Shown here: positions 15,743 through 23,985 of the stretch, piece by piece
Layout: each line of letters begins with the position of its first letter
How positions within the stretch are numbered: position 1 is the first letter of the stretch
Source of the DNA: Elusimicrobiota bacterium
GTDB lineage: Bacteria > Elusimicrobiota > Elusimicrobia > UBA1565 > UBA9628
NCBI GenBank assembly: GCA_026388095.1
Contig: JAPLKL010000045.1
Span: 62,001 to 126,000, forward strand
Reading direction: 5' to 3'
Length of the DNA: 64,000 nt
Made by a program: the position numbers and the translations under genes
Notes under the pieces: generated by a model
The model's input: only the letters and a program-made list of their open reading frames with translations
The model's database searches: none
What the model was told of the DNA's origin: nothing

Positions 15743-17931
15743 GCCCGGGCCCCCGGCGCGTCGTATGTGGGATTGCGCTCGCAGTGCGAGTCCTTGCCGT
15801 TGGATTCGAAGGCGTTGTCTGAGAGGCGCGCGTCACAGCGGTGGTCCAGCCACACGGCCGTGTCCCGGCAGCGGGAGAATCGGCAGCCGGAGGCGGCCAG
15901 GCGCGGTCTTTGCAAAGCCAGGATGGCGTTCTCATTGTCCGAGAACACGCAGTCCCGCAGTTCCACGCGGGAGTCCTCCTCGGCCAGGATGGCGGTCTTG
16001 CTCTGGCGCATGAACGACACGCCGCGCAGCCGCGCGCTGGACTGGTGGCTGCAGTGCAGGGCTTCCCGGTTGTCCTGCCAGGTCCCGCCGCGCGCTTGCA
16101 AGGATGAGTCGTTCTGGACCCAGATGCCGATGCCGTTGCCTTCGCCGCACACGCCGGCAAGCCGGGCCTGCGCTCTCTGCAAGGTCTGCAAGCCCACGGC
16201 GTTGCGCGCGAACCGGCAGTCGCGCAGGCGCAACCGGGCGGCTCCGGAGGCGAAGAGGCCGGCGTTCTGCTCCCAAACGCTCGCGCGGGCCAGCAAAGCG
16301 GAGTGTCCCAGGGCGGCGGCGGCCGAGTCGGAGCAATCGCGATAGTTGCCTTTGAGGTCCGCGGCCATGGCGCAGCCTTCCACGAGGACTGCGCAGCGGC
16401 TCTTGAAGAACCGGCAGCCGCGCAATCGGGCTTTGGCGTCGTCCTGCAGCCAGACCGCGGCCTTGCCCGCCTCGGAGAAGCGGCAGTCGCTCAGGCGCGC
16501 GGCCGAAGCTCCAGCCCAGGCCGTGCCGCCCAGGCCGCCGCGGAATTCGCAGGCGTGCAGTTCTGCCCGGCAGAAGTCCGCTCCCAGGATGGAGTAGTCC
16601 GCGGCCGCATCGAAGCGCGCGTGCCGGATGTCGGCCCGGGCTTGTCCAAGCAGGAGTATGCCGCCCCAGGCCGCTCCTGAGAAGACGACTTCGCGGCCGG
16701 GCTCGCCCAATATCTCCAAGGTGCCGTGGACTACGAGCGCGCAGAGGCCGGAGGGGGGCACGGTCATGCGGCGCTGGAATGCCAGGCGGTCCAGGACCGG
16801 GCCGGGAGCGGCGCTGACATGGATCCTCGTGCCGGGACGGATGCACAGGCGGGAGCCGGCCGGGACGACCACCGTTTGGCTGAGCTCGACTTCGCCTTCC
16901 CAGAGGAGTCCGCTGGCGGGCTGGGAGGGGACGGGGTCTCCGCCGAGGTCCAGCCACAGGCGCCGGATGGCGTCGCGCAGGGGGAGGCCGCGTCTGTGCA
17001 GTAGGGGGAGGCTGGCTTGGTAGAGGGCGGCTAAGAGCCGGCGCGCCTGCCGCACCGCGGCGTCTCGGATGGGGGGCCAGAGCTCGACTATGCGGTCGCG
17101 GAGCCAGGCGCTAGCCTTCAGAAAGCGGTCGCGCAGCCAGAGGGCGGCGTCGCAGACGCGGTCCCGGGTCCAGGCGTAGGTCTGAAGAAAGCGGTCGCGC
17201 AGCCAGAGGGAAGTTTCTACGATGCGGTCGCGGGTCCAGGCGCAGGCCTGGAGAAAGCGGTCGCGCAGCCAGAGGGCGGCTTCGATGACGCGGTCGCGGA
17301 GCCAGGCGCAGGCTTGGAGAAAGCGGTCGCGCAGCCAGCGGGCGGCTTCGATGATGCGGTCGCGGAGCCAGGCGCAGACCTGGAAGAAGCGGTCGCGGAT
17401 GTAGGCGAGGGCGCGCAGAGTCAGGTCGCGGGTCTTGCGGTAGAGGGTGTGGGCCGCGTCGTAGAGGGGAGAGAGGCGTTTGATGAGTTGGTCTACGAGC
17501 CAGGGGCAGCCGGGGATGATGAAGAGGGCGGTCGAGAATAGGGCGATGGTGTGGTTCCAGTAGCGTCGTGGGCCTTGGCGCAGGAGCACCCAGGGGAGGG
17601 TCCCGCGTTGGTAGGCTTCGACGCGGCCGACGATGCCGGAGGCGGGAACTGGGGGGTCCCAGGAGGTTTGGCCGTCGCCTTTGGTCCTGAGGAGGATCCC
17701 GGAGGTTTGTGTGGTCGTCCAGACGAGGCGGTGCGCCACGACTTCGCGGTCTTTCATGAAAACGACGATGTCGCCGAGGCGGAGGTCCGCGGGGGGGACG
17801 CGGCGGACTCGGATGCGGTCGCCGTTGCGCAGCAGGAAGCGCATGGAGTGGCCGGAGATCTCGAGTTGGCGGTCCGCAGCAAGGGTCGCTGGGGTATCCA
17901 CGGGAGGGGCGGCGAGGTCAGGCGGGGGCAT
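15739..17931 (-). CDS. S26B signal-peptidase-like / 11-residue-repeat / beta-helix fusion protein
   Basis: 730 residues in three parts. Residues 25-110 match the SipW/Sec11-type (S26B) signal peptidase: GHSM with Ser29, GDIVVF, VAHRLV with His67, and TKGDGQ...D with Asp86/Asp92. A hydrophobic stretch follows near 127-147. Residues 177-286 are ten consecutive 11-residue units of the type WLRDRFLQACA, alternating with WLRDRVIEAAL. Residues ~340-720 are beta-helix rungs (CRFxxSRxAVLVEG, DCRFARNAVGLQ and so on). First gene of the operon. The Ser-His-Asp set looks intact, so proteolysis is plausible; targets are unknown. Confidence 0.8.
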   Translation of the reverse strand: MPPPDLAAPPVDTPATLAADRQLEISGHSMRFLLRNGDRIRVRRVPPADLRLGDIVVFMKDREVVAHRLVWTTTQTSGILLRTKGDGQTSWDPPVPASGIVGRVEAYQRGTLPWVLLRQGPRRYWNHTIALFSTALFIIPGCPWLVDQLIKRLSPLYDAAHTLYRKTRDLTLRALAYIRDRFFQVCAWLRDRIIEAARWLRDRFLQACAWLRDRVIEAALWLRDRFLQACAWTRDRIVETSLWLRDRFLQTYAWTRDRVCDAALWLRDRFLKASAWLRDRIVELWPPIRDAAVRQARRLLAALYQASLPLLHRRGLPLRDAIRRLWLDLGGDPVPSQPASGLLWEGEVELSQTVVVPAGSRLCIRPGTRIHVSAAPGPVLDRLAFQRRMTVPPSGLCALVVHGTLEILGEPGREVVFSGAAWGGILLLGQARADIRHARFDAAADYSILGADFCRAELHACEFRGGLGGTAWAGASAARLSDCRFSEAGKAAVWLQDDAKARLRGCRFFKSRCAVLVEGCAMAADLKGNYRDCSDSAAAALGHSALLARASVWEQNAGLFASGAARLRLRDCRFARNAVGLQTLQRAQARLAGVCGEGNGIGIWVQNDSSLQARGGTWQDNREALHCSHQSSARLRGVSFMRQSKTAILAEEDSRVELRDCVFSDNENAILALQRPRLAASGCRFSRCRDTAVWLDHRCDARLSDNAFESNGKDSHCERNPTYDAPGARA
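17077..17403 (-). repeat. 33-bp tandem repeats encoding ten WLRDR-type 11-residue units
   Basis: About ten in-frame 33-bp units within the S26B/beta-helix fusion gene, visible on the plus strand as recurring cggtcgcgcagcca-type blocks. Alternate units are most alike, giving a 66-bp super-period. An 11-residue period suits a continuous amphipathic helix, with Trp/Leu on one face and the Arg-Asp-Arg set on the other. Confidence 0.85.
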
Positions 17932-17952
17932 AATAGCCGACGAGTATCAATT

Positions 17953-17958
17953 ATTATA
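17953..17958 (-). promoter_or_regulatory. Possible -10 box for the rSAM operon
   Basis: TATAAT on the minus strand, 21 nt upstream of the ATG at 17931, in the only A+T-rich stretch before the operon. No convincing -35 box lies 16-18 bp further up, and no Shine-Dalgarno sequence precedes the ATG. Confidence 0.35.
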
Positions 17959-18042
17959 ACAACCTCGCGAGAGTGTTGTGCGGAATTTCTCAGTCCGGAG
18001 GCGCTGACGGCCGGCCGATGTTTTAGCTTCTGAAGATTTTTG

Positions 18043-18071
18043 TTGACTTCCGGACCCCGGCGCAATACAAT
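18043..18071 (+). promoter_or_regulatory. Sigma70-type promoter, probably leaderless
   Basis: TTGACT (18043-18048), 17-bp spacer, TACAAT (18066-18071), then only 7 nt to the ATG at 18079. The transcription start would fall at or next to the start codon, and no Shine-Dalgarno sequence is possible within that distance. Confidence 0.75.
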
Positions 18072-18078
18072 CTGGTAT

Positions 18079-18591
18079 ATGCCTGTCACAATACTGGCCG
18101 TCGATGACGAGCCCATCGTCCTCCAGCTCCTGAAGGATTACCTGGAGGGGGTGGGCTACAATGTGCTCATCGCCGGCGACGGCTACAGCGCCATATCCAT
18201 GTTCGCGCAGGGCAAGCCGCGGCTGGTCATCCTCGACTACAACATGCCGGCGGGCACGGGGGGAGACGTTCTGGACCGCATCCGCGGACGGGCCGAGGGC
18301 GCCATGGTGCCGGTGATCTTCCTGACCGCGGCCAGCCTCGCCGAGGTCCAGATGCAGGTGCCGCCCGCTCCCAACGTGCGCTTCCTCAACAAGCCCGTGG
18401 ATTTCGCCAAGCTGGAGGCGGCCATCAAGGAGCTGCTGGGATCTGCGGCGGTGTCCAAGCCGGCTCCGGCGGCTCAGCCGGCGGTCCCTGCGGCGCCGCC
18501 GGCGGCGTTCGACTCCGTGGATAAGGATCCGGGCGCGGTCACCGTCCTGGACCTCGACGCGGACGACACTCCGCCCGCCGGAAAGAAATAG
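18079..18591 (+). CDS. Single-domain response regulator with Ala/Pro-rich tail
   Basis: 170 residues. Residues 3-120 form a CheY-like receiver: acidic pair Asp9/Asp10, phospho-acceptor Asp53 (VILDYNMP), FLTA for the Thr switch and FLNKPVD with the conserved Lys. The remaining ~50 residues are Ala/Pro-rich and end acidic, with no output domain. An alternative ATG at 18040 lies inside the promoter and is rejected. No histidine kinase is nearby. It faces away from the rSAM operon across a 147-bp divergent region. Confidence 0.9.
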   Translation: MPVTILAVDDEPIVLQLLKDYLEGVGYNVLIAGDGYSAISMFAQGKPRLVILDYNMPAGTGGDVLDRIRGRAEGAMVPVIFLTAASLAEVQMQVPPAPNVRFLNKPVDFAKLEAAIKELLGSAAVSKPAPAAQPAVPAAPPAAFDSVDKDPGAVTVLDLDADDTPPAGKK

Positions 18592-18652
18592 CCGGCCCGC
18601 GCGTCGAGCGTGCTCGGCCGCTGGAGCTTGAGATCCCCCAGCAGCCAGGGAT

Positions 18653-19135
18653 CTATTTCCGAACGGGCTTCTGCGCTTCCGTCTTTTCTTCGTGCTTATC
18701 GCGCATCCTGCGCATCTTCTTGCGCGAGGCCCTGCAGTCGACGAAAAGCTCGTCGTTGTGCTTCTGGAGGCAATCGCCCACCTTGCTCTTCTCCACGCCC
18801 TTGCAGAATCGAGCCGCGTCAGCCTTGCAGGCATCCTTGGCCTGCTCCCGGGCGGCCGTGACATTCTTCTGGGCGTGCTCCTGGATGCCCGCCTGGCAGG
18901 CGTCGGAGAGCGCGGCTTCGTGCTTCTTGAGGCACTCGCCGATCAGGCCCTGCTCCGCGTCTTTGCAGAACCGTTCGACGTCAGGTTTGCAGGGCCCGCT
19001 CCTGAGGTTGGACTTCTCGGACTTGGGCGCGGCCGGGACCTGCTGGATCGCCGTCTGATCCTGCGGCTGGGGCTGCTGGGCCGACGCTGCCCCCGCGGAT
19101 AGAAGGGCTGCCAGACACATCGACACTGTTCTCAT
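18653..19135 (-). CDS. Secreted Cys-rich GLG1-repeat protein
   Basis: 160 residues with a cleavable signal peptide (MRTVSMCLAALLSAGAASA). Two copies of the cysteine-rich GLG1-type repeat follow: C-x3-D-x-x-RFCKDAEQG...GECLKKHEAALSDAC and CKADAARFC...GDCLQKHNDELFVDC, then a Lys/Arg-rich tail. The eight-odd Cys residues are likely disulphide-bonded in the periplasm. A good GGAGG Shine-Dalgarno sequence lies 7-8 nt before the ATG at 19135. Function unknown. Confidence 0.8.
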   Translation of the reverse strand: MRTVSMCLAALLSAGAASAQQPQPQDQTAIQQVPAAPKSEKSNLRSGPCKPDVERFCKDAEQGLIGECLKKHEAALSDACQAGIQEHAQKNVTAAREQAKDACKADAARFCKGVEKSKVGDCLQKHNDELFVDCRASRKKMRRMRDKHEEKTEAQKPVRK

Positions 19136-19309
19136 TGACGGCCTCCTTTTTGTACGCCCGCGCCGGACCTGTAGAACTCCTGGATCACCCGTCGTCGTGA
19201 TTCTACCAAAAGCGTCTCAGGCGCTTCCATCCCGGCGCGCGGTCCGGCCTCCGAGCATGATATCATAGCCTCCCAGGACGCGACAGACGTCCGCCGCAGG
19301 AGGGCCGCC

Positions 19310-20185
19310 ATGAAGAAGACGACGCTGTTCCGGAAGCTCATCCACGACCCCGAGATTCTGCAACTGCCGTGCTGCCACGACGGCCTTTCCGCGAAGGTGC
19401 TTGAGCAGGCGGGATTCAAGGCCATCTCGGCCGCCGGCTACGGCCTGGCGGGCAGTCTGCTCGGCATGCCGGATATCGCCGTGCTGACCGGCTCGGAGAT
19501 GATCGATCAATATCGGAACATCTGCGACGCCGTGGACCTCCCCGTTTTCGTCGACATCGACACCGGATTCGGGGACGTCAACAACGTCATCCGCGCCGTG
19601 AGAGACTGCGAGAAGGCCGGCGCCGCGGGGCTGTTCATCGAGGACCAGACCTATCCCAAGCGCTGCGGCCACATGGCGGGCAAGAACGTCGTCCCGGCCG
19701 AGGAGTTCCTGCCCAAGCTGAGGGCGGCGCTCTGGGCCCGGCAGGACCCCGATTTCGTGGTCATGGCCCGAACGGACTCGCGCGCGGTCCACGGAATCGA
19801 GGAGGCCCTGCGCCGAGCCCGGCTCTATGCCCGGACCGGTGCCGACATGGTCTTCGTCGAGGCGGTGCATACCGTCGAGGAGATGCGTTCGGTCAACGCG
19901 GCCCTGGCCGAATCCAAGACGCCGAGCATGGCTAACCTGATCGAGGGAGGCAAGACCCCTCTGCTCAGCGCCAAGGAGCTCCAGGAGCTGGGCTACAGCG
20001 TGGTCGTCTATCCCTGCGCGTCGGTCTTCACCGCGGCCAAGGCCCTGCGCGACTGGGCGCGCCACCTCAAGGAGCACGGCGGCACAGCGGATTATCTCGA
20101 CCATATGCTGACTTTCGACGAGTACTTCGCGTTCATCGGAGCGGACGCCATCCGGGAGCGGGAAAAGCGGTTCCTGGGGGACTAG
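19310..20185 (+). CDS. Isocitrate lyase/PEP mutase family enzyme (2-methylisocitrate lyase-like)
   Basis: 291 residues, the usual length of the family. VDIDTGFGD is the Mg2+-binding strand and PKRCGHMAGK carries the catalytic Cys of the lyase branch; ARTDS and VYPCAS are also typical. This favours C-C lyase activity on a methylisocitrate- or dimethylmalate-like substrate over PEP mutase. No prpC, prpD or other propionate gene is adjacent, so the physiological substrate is open. An AGGAGG Shine-Dalgarno sequence precedes the ATG by about 8 nt. Confidence 0.85.
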   Translation: MKKTTLFRKLIHDPEILQLPCCHDGLSAKVLEQAGFKAISAAGYGLAGSLLGMPDIAVLTGSEMIDQYRNICDAVDLPVFVDIDTGFGDVNNVIRAVRDCEKAGAAGLFIEDQTYPKRCGHMAGKNVVPAEEFLPKLRAALWARQDPDFVVMARTDSRAVHGIEEALRRARLYARTGADMVFVEAVHTVEEMRSVNAALAESKTPSMANLIEGGKTPLLSAKELQELGYSVVVYPCASVFTAAKALRDWARHLKEHGGTADYLDHMLTFDEYFAFIGADAIREREKRFLGD

Positions 20186-20199
20186 GCCTCGGGACAGGC

Positions 20200-22104
20200 C
20201 TAGCGAGAGACGCCGGCCTTGGCCGCGGCCTTCTCGGCCGTGGCCAGGGCGCGCAAGGCCTCGCCGTAGGGCGGAGTCCAGGGGCCTTGGATGCGCGCGG
20301 AGGCCTTGGGGTCGGCGAGCGACCAATCGGCGCCGATCTCGTCCCAGGCCTCGTGCCGGGCCAAGCCCTCGATGATCGCGACCACGGCCTCGTTGTTGAC
20401 GCGGCCTTGGCCGGTGCCGGTATTGACGATGAAGTAGCAGCTGGGGCAGCGCCGACGCAGGGTCTGCAGATCCCAGGCGCTGCGGCAGGAGCCGGCCAGG
20501 ATGAGCTTTCCGGGGCTCACTTTCTTGTCTACGAGACTTAGGATGCCGAATTGGGCGTGGCTGCGCAGGATCACGCCCTGCACCGCTGGATCGTGCAGGT
20601 CGCGCGAGAGGTCGGCCAAAAAGCGCCGTTCCACCGACCCGTGCATGAAGCCTTCCTTGTCTCCCGGGTAGAGCCTGGCCGTCAGCCGGATCTCCAGGCT
20701 CCCGAACGTCTTGGATACCGTGATCCCGTCGGTGGTGGAGTCGATCGCGTAGCCGCGGGCCAAGAACCGCGCCAGCCAGCCCTTATAGCTGTCGGTGCTG
20801 GCGAACTGCAGGACGAATCTCCACTGGTCGGCGGGCCAGGCGTCGTAGGGATCGGGGGGCAGCAGGCCGGAGTCCTCCAGCAGGCCCGGGGGCAGCAGCG
20901 CTTCCAGGGCGTCTATGCCGGAACGGTACTTGCGGGGCAGGATCTGCTCGTTCACCTTGAGATAGACCGCGATGCGCCGCGCCGTCGCCTCGGAGACCCC
21001 GGCGGCGCGGCCCTCAAGAGCGCGGACGTAGGCATCAAGAGCGCCGGACTTGCGGCCTTGCGCTGCGAGCTGGGTCAGCAGGCCTTCCAGCTGGGAGGCG
21101 TGGCCGCGGATATCGCCGGGGCGGCCGTCGGGAAAGAGCAGCGGCGCGATCGCCGCGGCTTCGCCGGGGTTCCTGTTGAGATAGGGGATGAGCGCGTCGT
21201 AGGCGTGGGAGCGCAGCAGGAAGTCGGCGGCGTAGCGCCCGGAGGAATCCTTTTCGCGGATGAACTCGCCGAGGCCGCGGCCCTCGGCGCCGAGCAAGCT
21301 CTCCAGGCGCCTGAAGTAGAGCTGGGCATCGAGGGCATGGGGGGCTTGGCTGCGGCTCAAGGCCACGTAGACCGTCAAGGGGCTGCGCAGGCTGCCGGCG
21401 AAGGACGTCTTCTGCTCGGGCTTGAGCGATGCGACCAGCGCGAGCTGGCGCCGCAGCAGCGCCGCGGCGTCGGCGCCGCCCTGGCCCTCGTGCAAAGTGG
21501 AGGTCAGCAGGCGGAGGGCTTCCGGGGCGTCCGGGCTCAGGCCGGTCTCGGAGTCCTCATCCTTGGTGAAGCGCTTGGACAGGGCGGCGAGGCCCCGCGC
21601 GCGGCGCTTGGGGTCGCGCAAGTCCTTGGCCACGCGGCTCCAGGAGGGGTCGAATCCCGGCTCCGGCATGGGCGGCTTGGGCGCGGGCTGGACCTCGGGC
21701 TGCGCGGGCACAGCCGCGGCGCCGAGGGCCCCGGGCCGGGCTCCGTCGAAAAGCGCGTCCAGCGAGGGCGGCGGCTGGTCGAGCGCGATGCTGAGTTTGG
21801 GCAAGGCGAGGCGCCGGTCTGGTCCGGCCGGCGCGGCCGGCGCGGCCGCCGCGGTCTCTCGGGAGGACAGCGCCGCTTCGAGTTCCTCGGGACTGAGGAT
21901 CGGCTCGCCGAGCCGGCCCTTGGCATCCAGGGTGAAGCAGCGGTCGCCGGCTATGGCGTAGCCCAAGGCCTTGAGCTGCTCCGCGTCCACGGCGTGCCGC
22001 GCCATGACCGCTTGGTAAGCCGGAGGCACGGCGGCAGCGGGCGCCGAGGCGCATGGCTGCGCCAGCAGGATGCGGAGGACGATGATCGCGGAGCAGACGG
22101 GCAT
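20200..22104 (-). CDS. Secreted protein of unknown function with a possible caspase-like C-terminal domain
   Basis: 634 residues with a signal peptide (ends CASAPAAA). A Pro/Ala-rich segment (about 85-150) is followed by a helical middle part. In the last ~170 residues a hydrophobic strand ends in His (VQGVILRSHAQ) and a second ends in Cys (LILAGSCRSA), followed by CPSCYFIVNTGTG. The strand-His...strand-Cys order is that of clan CD (caspase/gingipain-like) folds. This is a motif-level inference; no close family is recognised. It is a single gene, convergent with the lyase gene. Confidence 0.55.
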   Translation of the reverse strand: MPVCSAIIVLRILLAQPCASAPAAAVPPAYQAVMARHAVDAEQLKALGYAIAGDRCFTLDAKGRLGEPILSPEELEAALSSRETAAAAPAAPAGPDRRLALPKLSIALDQPPPSLDALFDGARPGALGAAAVPAQPEVQPAPKPPMPEPGFDPSWSRVAKDLRDPKRRARGLAALSKRFTKDEDSETGLSPDAPEALRLLTSTLHEGQGGADAAALLRRQLALVASLKPEQKTSFAGSLRSPLTVYVALSRSQAPHALDAQLYFRRLESLLGAEGRGLGEFIREKDSSGRYAADFLLRSHAYDALIPYLNRNPGEAAAIAPLLFPDGRPGDIRGHASQLEGLLTQLAAQGRKSGALDAYVRALEGRAAGVSEATARRIAVYLKVNEQILPRKYRSGIDALEALLPPGLLEDSGLLPPDPYDAWPADQWRFVLQFASTDSYKGWLARFLARGYAIDSTTDGITVSKTFGSLEIRLTARLYPGDKEGFMHGSVERRFLADLSRDLHDPAVQGVILRSHAQFGILSLVDKKVSPGKLILAGSCRSAWDLQTLRRRCPSCYFIVNTGTGQGRVNNEAVVAIIEGLARHEAWDEIGADWSLADPKASARIQGPWTPPYGEALRALATAEKAAAKAGVSR

Positions 22105-22260
22105 CTTGTCCCCATCATTGTACGGCCCGGCGGTCCGGACCGCATGAGGCGAAAGGCCCGGCGCGGCCGGCCTATGGGCCCAGGAGCGGCGTCCTTAGCG
22201 GCGGCGCCGGAATAAGGGTAATATATAGAGCGCCGGTCCCATGGTCGTACTGGAGGTCTC

Positions 22261-22656
22261 ATGAAGACAAGTTTCCTTACTGCGCGGTGGAAGTCCATGC
22301 TCATCGGCGGACTGACGGGAGCCGTCGTCTTCTTCATCCTGGCCGCCGCACGGGCTCAGTCCGTCTTGACCGTGGCTCAATTCCACGCCAACGCCAGAGC
22401 GTATGTGGGCGGCAGCGTGCAAGTGACCGGCCTAGCCAAGCACATCCGCGAGGAATCGAAGACGCGCAATGGCGTCAAGGTCCCCTTCACCACGCTCGAC
22501 CTCTATGAGGTGGACTCCAAGGGCAAACAAAAGAACTATTACATCTACGTCTCGCTGCCGACCGGCGTCTTCTCATCCATGCCTGAAGACGGCGTGATGG
22601 CGAGCATCACGGGCACCATAAAGTGGCCTTACATGGTCGGCGCCATCGACCAGTAA
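22261..22656 (+). CDS. Secreted or membrane-anchored small protein, possible OB-fold
   Basis: 131 residues with an N-terminal hydrophobic segment (residues 14-32). The rest (SVLTVAQFHANARAYVGGSVQVTGLAK...VSLPTG...GVMASITGTI) reads as a five-stranded barrel of the kind found in single-domain OB-fold proteins. GGAGG ends 4 nt before the ATG, and an A+T-rich TAATATATAG box lies about 35 nt upstream. Function unknown. Confidence 0.65.
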   Translation: MKTSFLTARWKSMLIGGLTGAVVFFILAAARAQSVLTVAQFHANARAYVGGSVQVTGLAKHIREESKTRNGVKVPFTTLDLYEVDSKGKQKNYYIYVSLPTGVFSSMPEDGVMASITGTIKWPYMVGAIDQ

Positions 22657-22675
22657 TCGAGGCGGGACGGATCCG

Positions 22676-23968
22676 TCAGGGCCGGGCGGCGGCCTGGTCC
22701 AAAGCTCGCTGATAGATGGGCGCGAATCCGTCCAGCGCCCCCCGCGCGGAGCTCTTCCCGAAGATGGCGGAGCGCATCGCATTCACCAAGCCGACCCGCC
22801 CGATCTCGTCGGGCACCTCGGTCGGAGCCTCATAGACTCCGTAGCCCACGGCCTTGGCGATCGGCGCGAAGAGCTCGTCCGCGGCGAGGTTCTGGTTTGA
22901 CCGCCTCAAGCCCGGGGCCAGCTGGTAGCCGGGGACCCGGCTTCCGACCTCGCTGCCGGTCAGCCACTTGGCCAGGCGCTGGGCCGCGGCGACGCGGTCC
23001 TGGTCGCCGCTGGCGATCACCCCGTAAAGGCCGAAGCCGCCGGTGGTCGCGGGCTTGCCCGTCCGCCCCAGCGGCAGCGGCAGGACCTGGAACCGGAAGC
23101 GCTCGGCCGCCAAAGTCCGGATGTACCCGGGCGGGCTCAGCAGCATGGCGGCGGCGCCGGTCTTGAAGTGCTCGCGGGTCGCGGACTCGTCGGCCGATAG
23201 GAAATCGGGGGCCAGGCAATCGCATCGCTTCTGCAGCCTGGCCAGCTTCGCCAGGGCGGACACCGCCTCCGGGCGGTTGCCCCAGAAGGTCCTCCCATCC
23301 GGGGACAGGATGCGCCCGCCGTCTATGTAGATCAAAGCGGGGACGGCGGCTCCGGCCGTCAAGGCATAGACCCGGGTCCCATCCTGGCGCTTGAAGCTGA
23401 GCTTCCGGCAGGCCTCGGCGAACCGGTCGAAGGACCACGGGGCGTCGAAGGACGGCGCCTCGACGCCGCGCTCCTTGAGCAGGTCGGTGTTGGCGAGGAT
23501 GGTCATGGCCGTGACCCATAGGGGCCAGGCGTAGGGCTTGCCCCCGTAGCTGGCGGCCTCAAGCGCGTTGGGCAGGAAGTCCTGCCGGTCCGCTGGGGTC
23601 AGCCAGGGGGTGATCTCGGACAAGAGTCCCTGCCGCGCGTAGCGGGGGATCTCCGCGCTGGTCAGGCGCGCGAGGTCGACTCCGGCGCGCGAGGCCACGG
23701 CCGCATGCAGGCGCGCGTCCCCTTCCGGGGTATACGGGATCCCGACGACGTCCACCCGGATGTCCGGATTGTCGGCGCGGAACAGGTCGAGCGCGCGGTC
23801 GGTGGCCACGGTCGGCGGTTCGGTGCTGCCCGCCGCATAGCCGCGCTGGTAGAAGACGATCCGGACCTGCGTCGCGGCCGCCTCCAGGGCCCGGGCCTGC
23901 GGGGGCCAGGCGGCCGCGGCGATGAGCGCCAGGAGACTGACGGCTCTCAGAGTCCTCTGATCCGGCAT
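22676..23968 (-). CDS. ABC transporter solute-binding protein, family 1 (sugar type)
   Basis: 430 residues with a signal peptide (ends PPQARA). It has the family-1 layout: DLFRADNPDIRVDVVGIPY, ...LARLTSAEIPRYARQGLLSEI, YGGKPYAWPLWVTAMTILANTDLL, TGAAAMLLSPPG and GGFGLYGV near the hinge. Likely periplasmic carbohydrate binding. No permease or ATPase gene is next to it, so it is an orphan. It lies 17 bp downstream of the HI0933-type flavoprotein gene with its own GGAGG, as the last gene of a four-gene operon. Confidence 0.85.
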   Translation of the reverse strand: MPDQRTLRAVSLLALIAAAAWPPQARALEAAATQVRIVFYQRGYAAGSTEPPTVATDRALDLFRADNPDIRVDVVGIPYTPEGDARLHAAVASRAGVDLARLTSAEIPRYARQGLLSEITPWLTPADRQDFLPNALEAASYGGKPYAWPLWVTAMTILANTDLLKERGVEAPSFDAPWSFDRFAEACRKLSFKRQDGTRVYALTAGAAVPALIYIDGGRILSPDGRTFWGNRPEAVSALAKLARLQKRCDCLAPDFLSADESATREHFKTGAAAMLLSPPGYIRTLAAERFRFQVLPLPLGRTGKPATTGGFGLYGVIASGDQDRVAAAQRLAKWLTGSEVGSRVPGYQLAPGLRRSNQNLAADELFAPIAKAVGYGVYEAPTEVPDEIGRVGLVNAMRSAIFGKSSARGALDGFAPIYQRALDQAAARP

Positions 23969-23985
23969 ATCATCCTCCCATTCAT

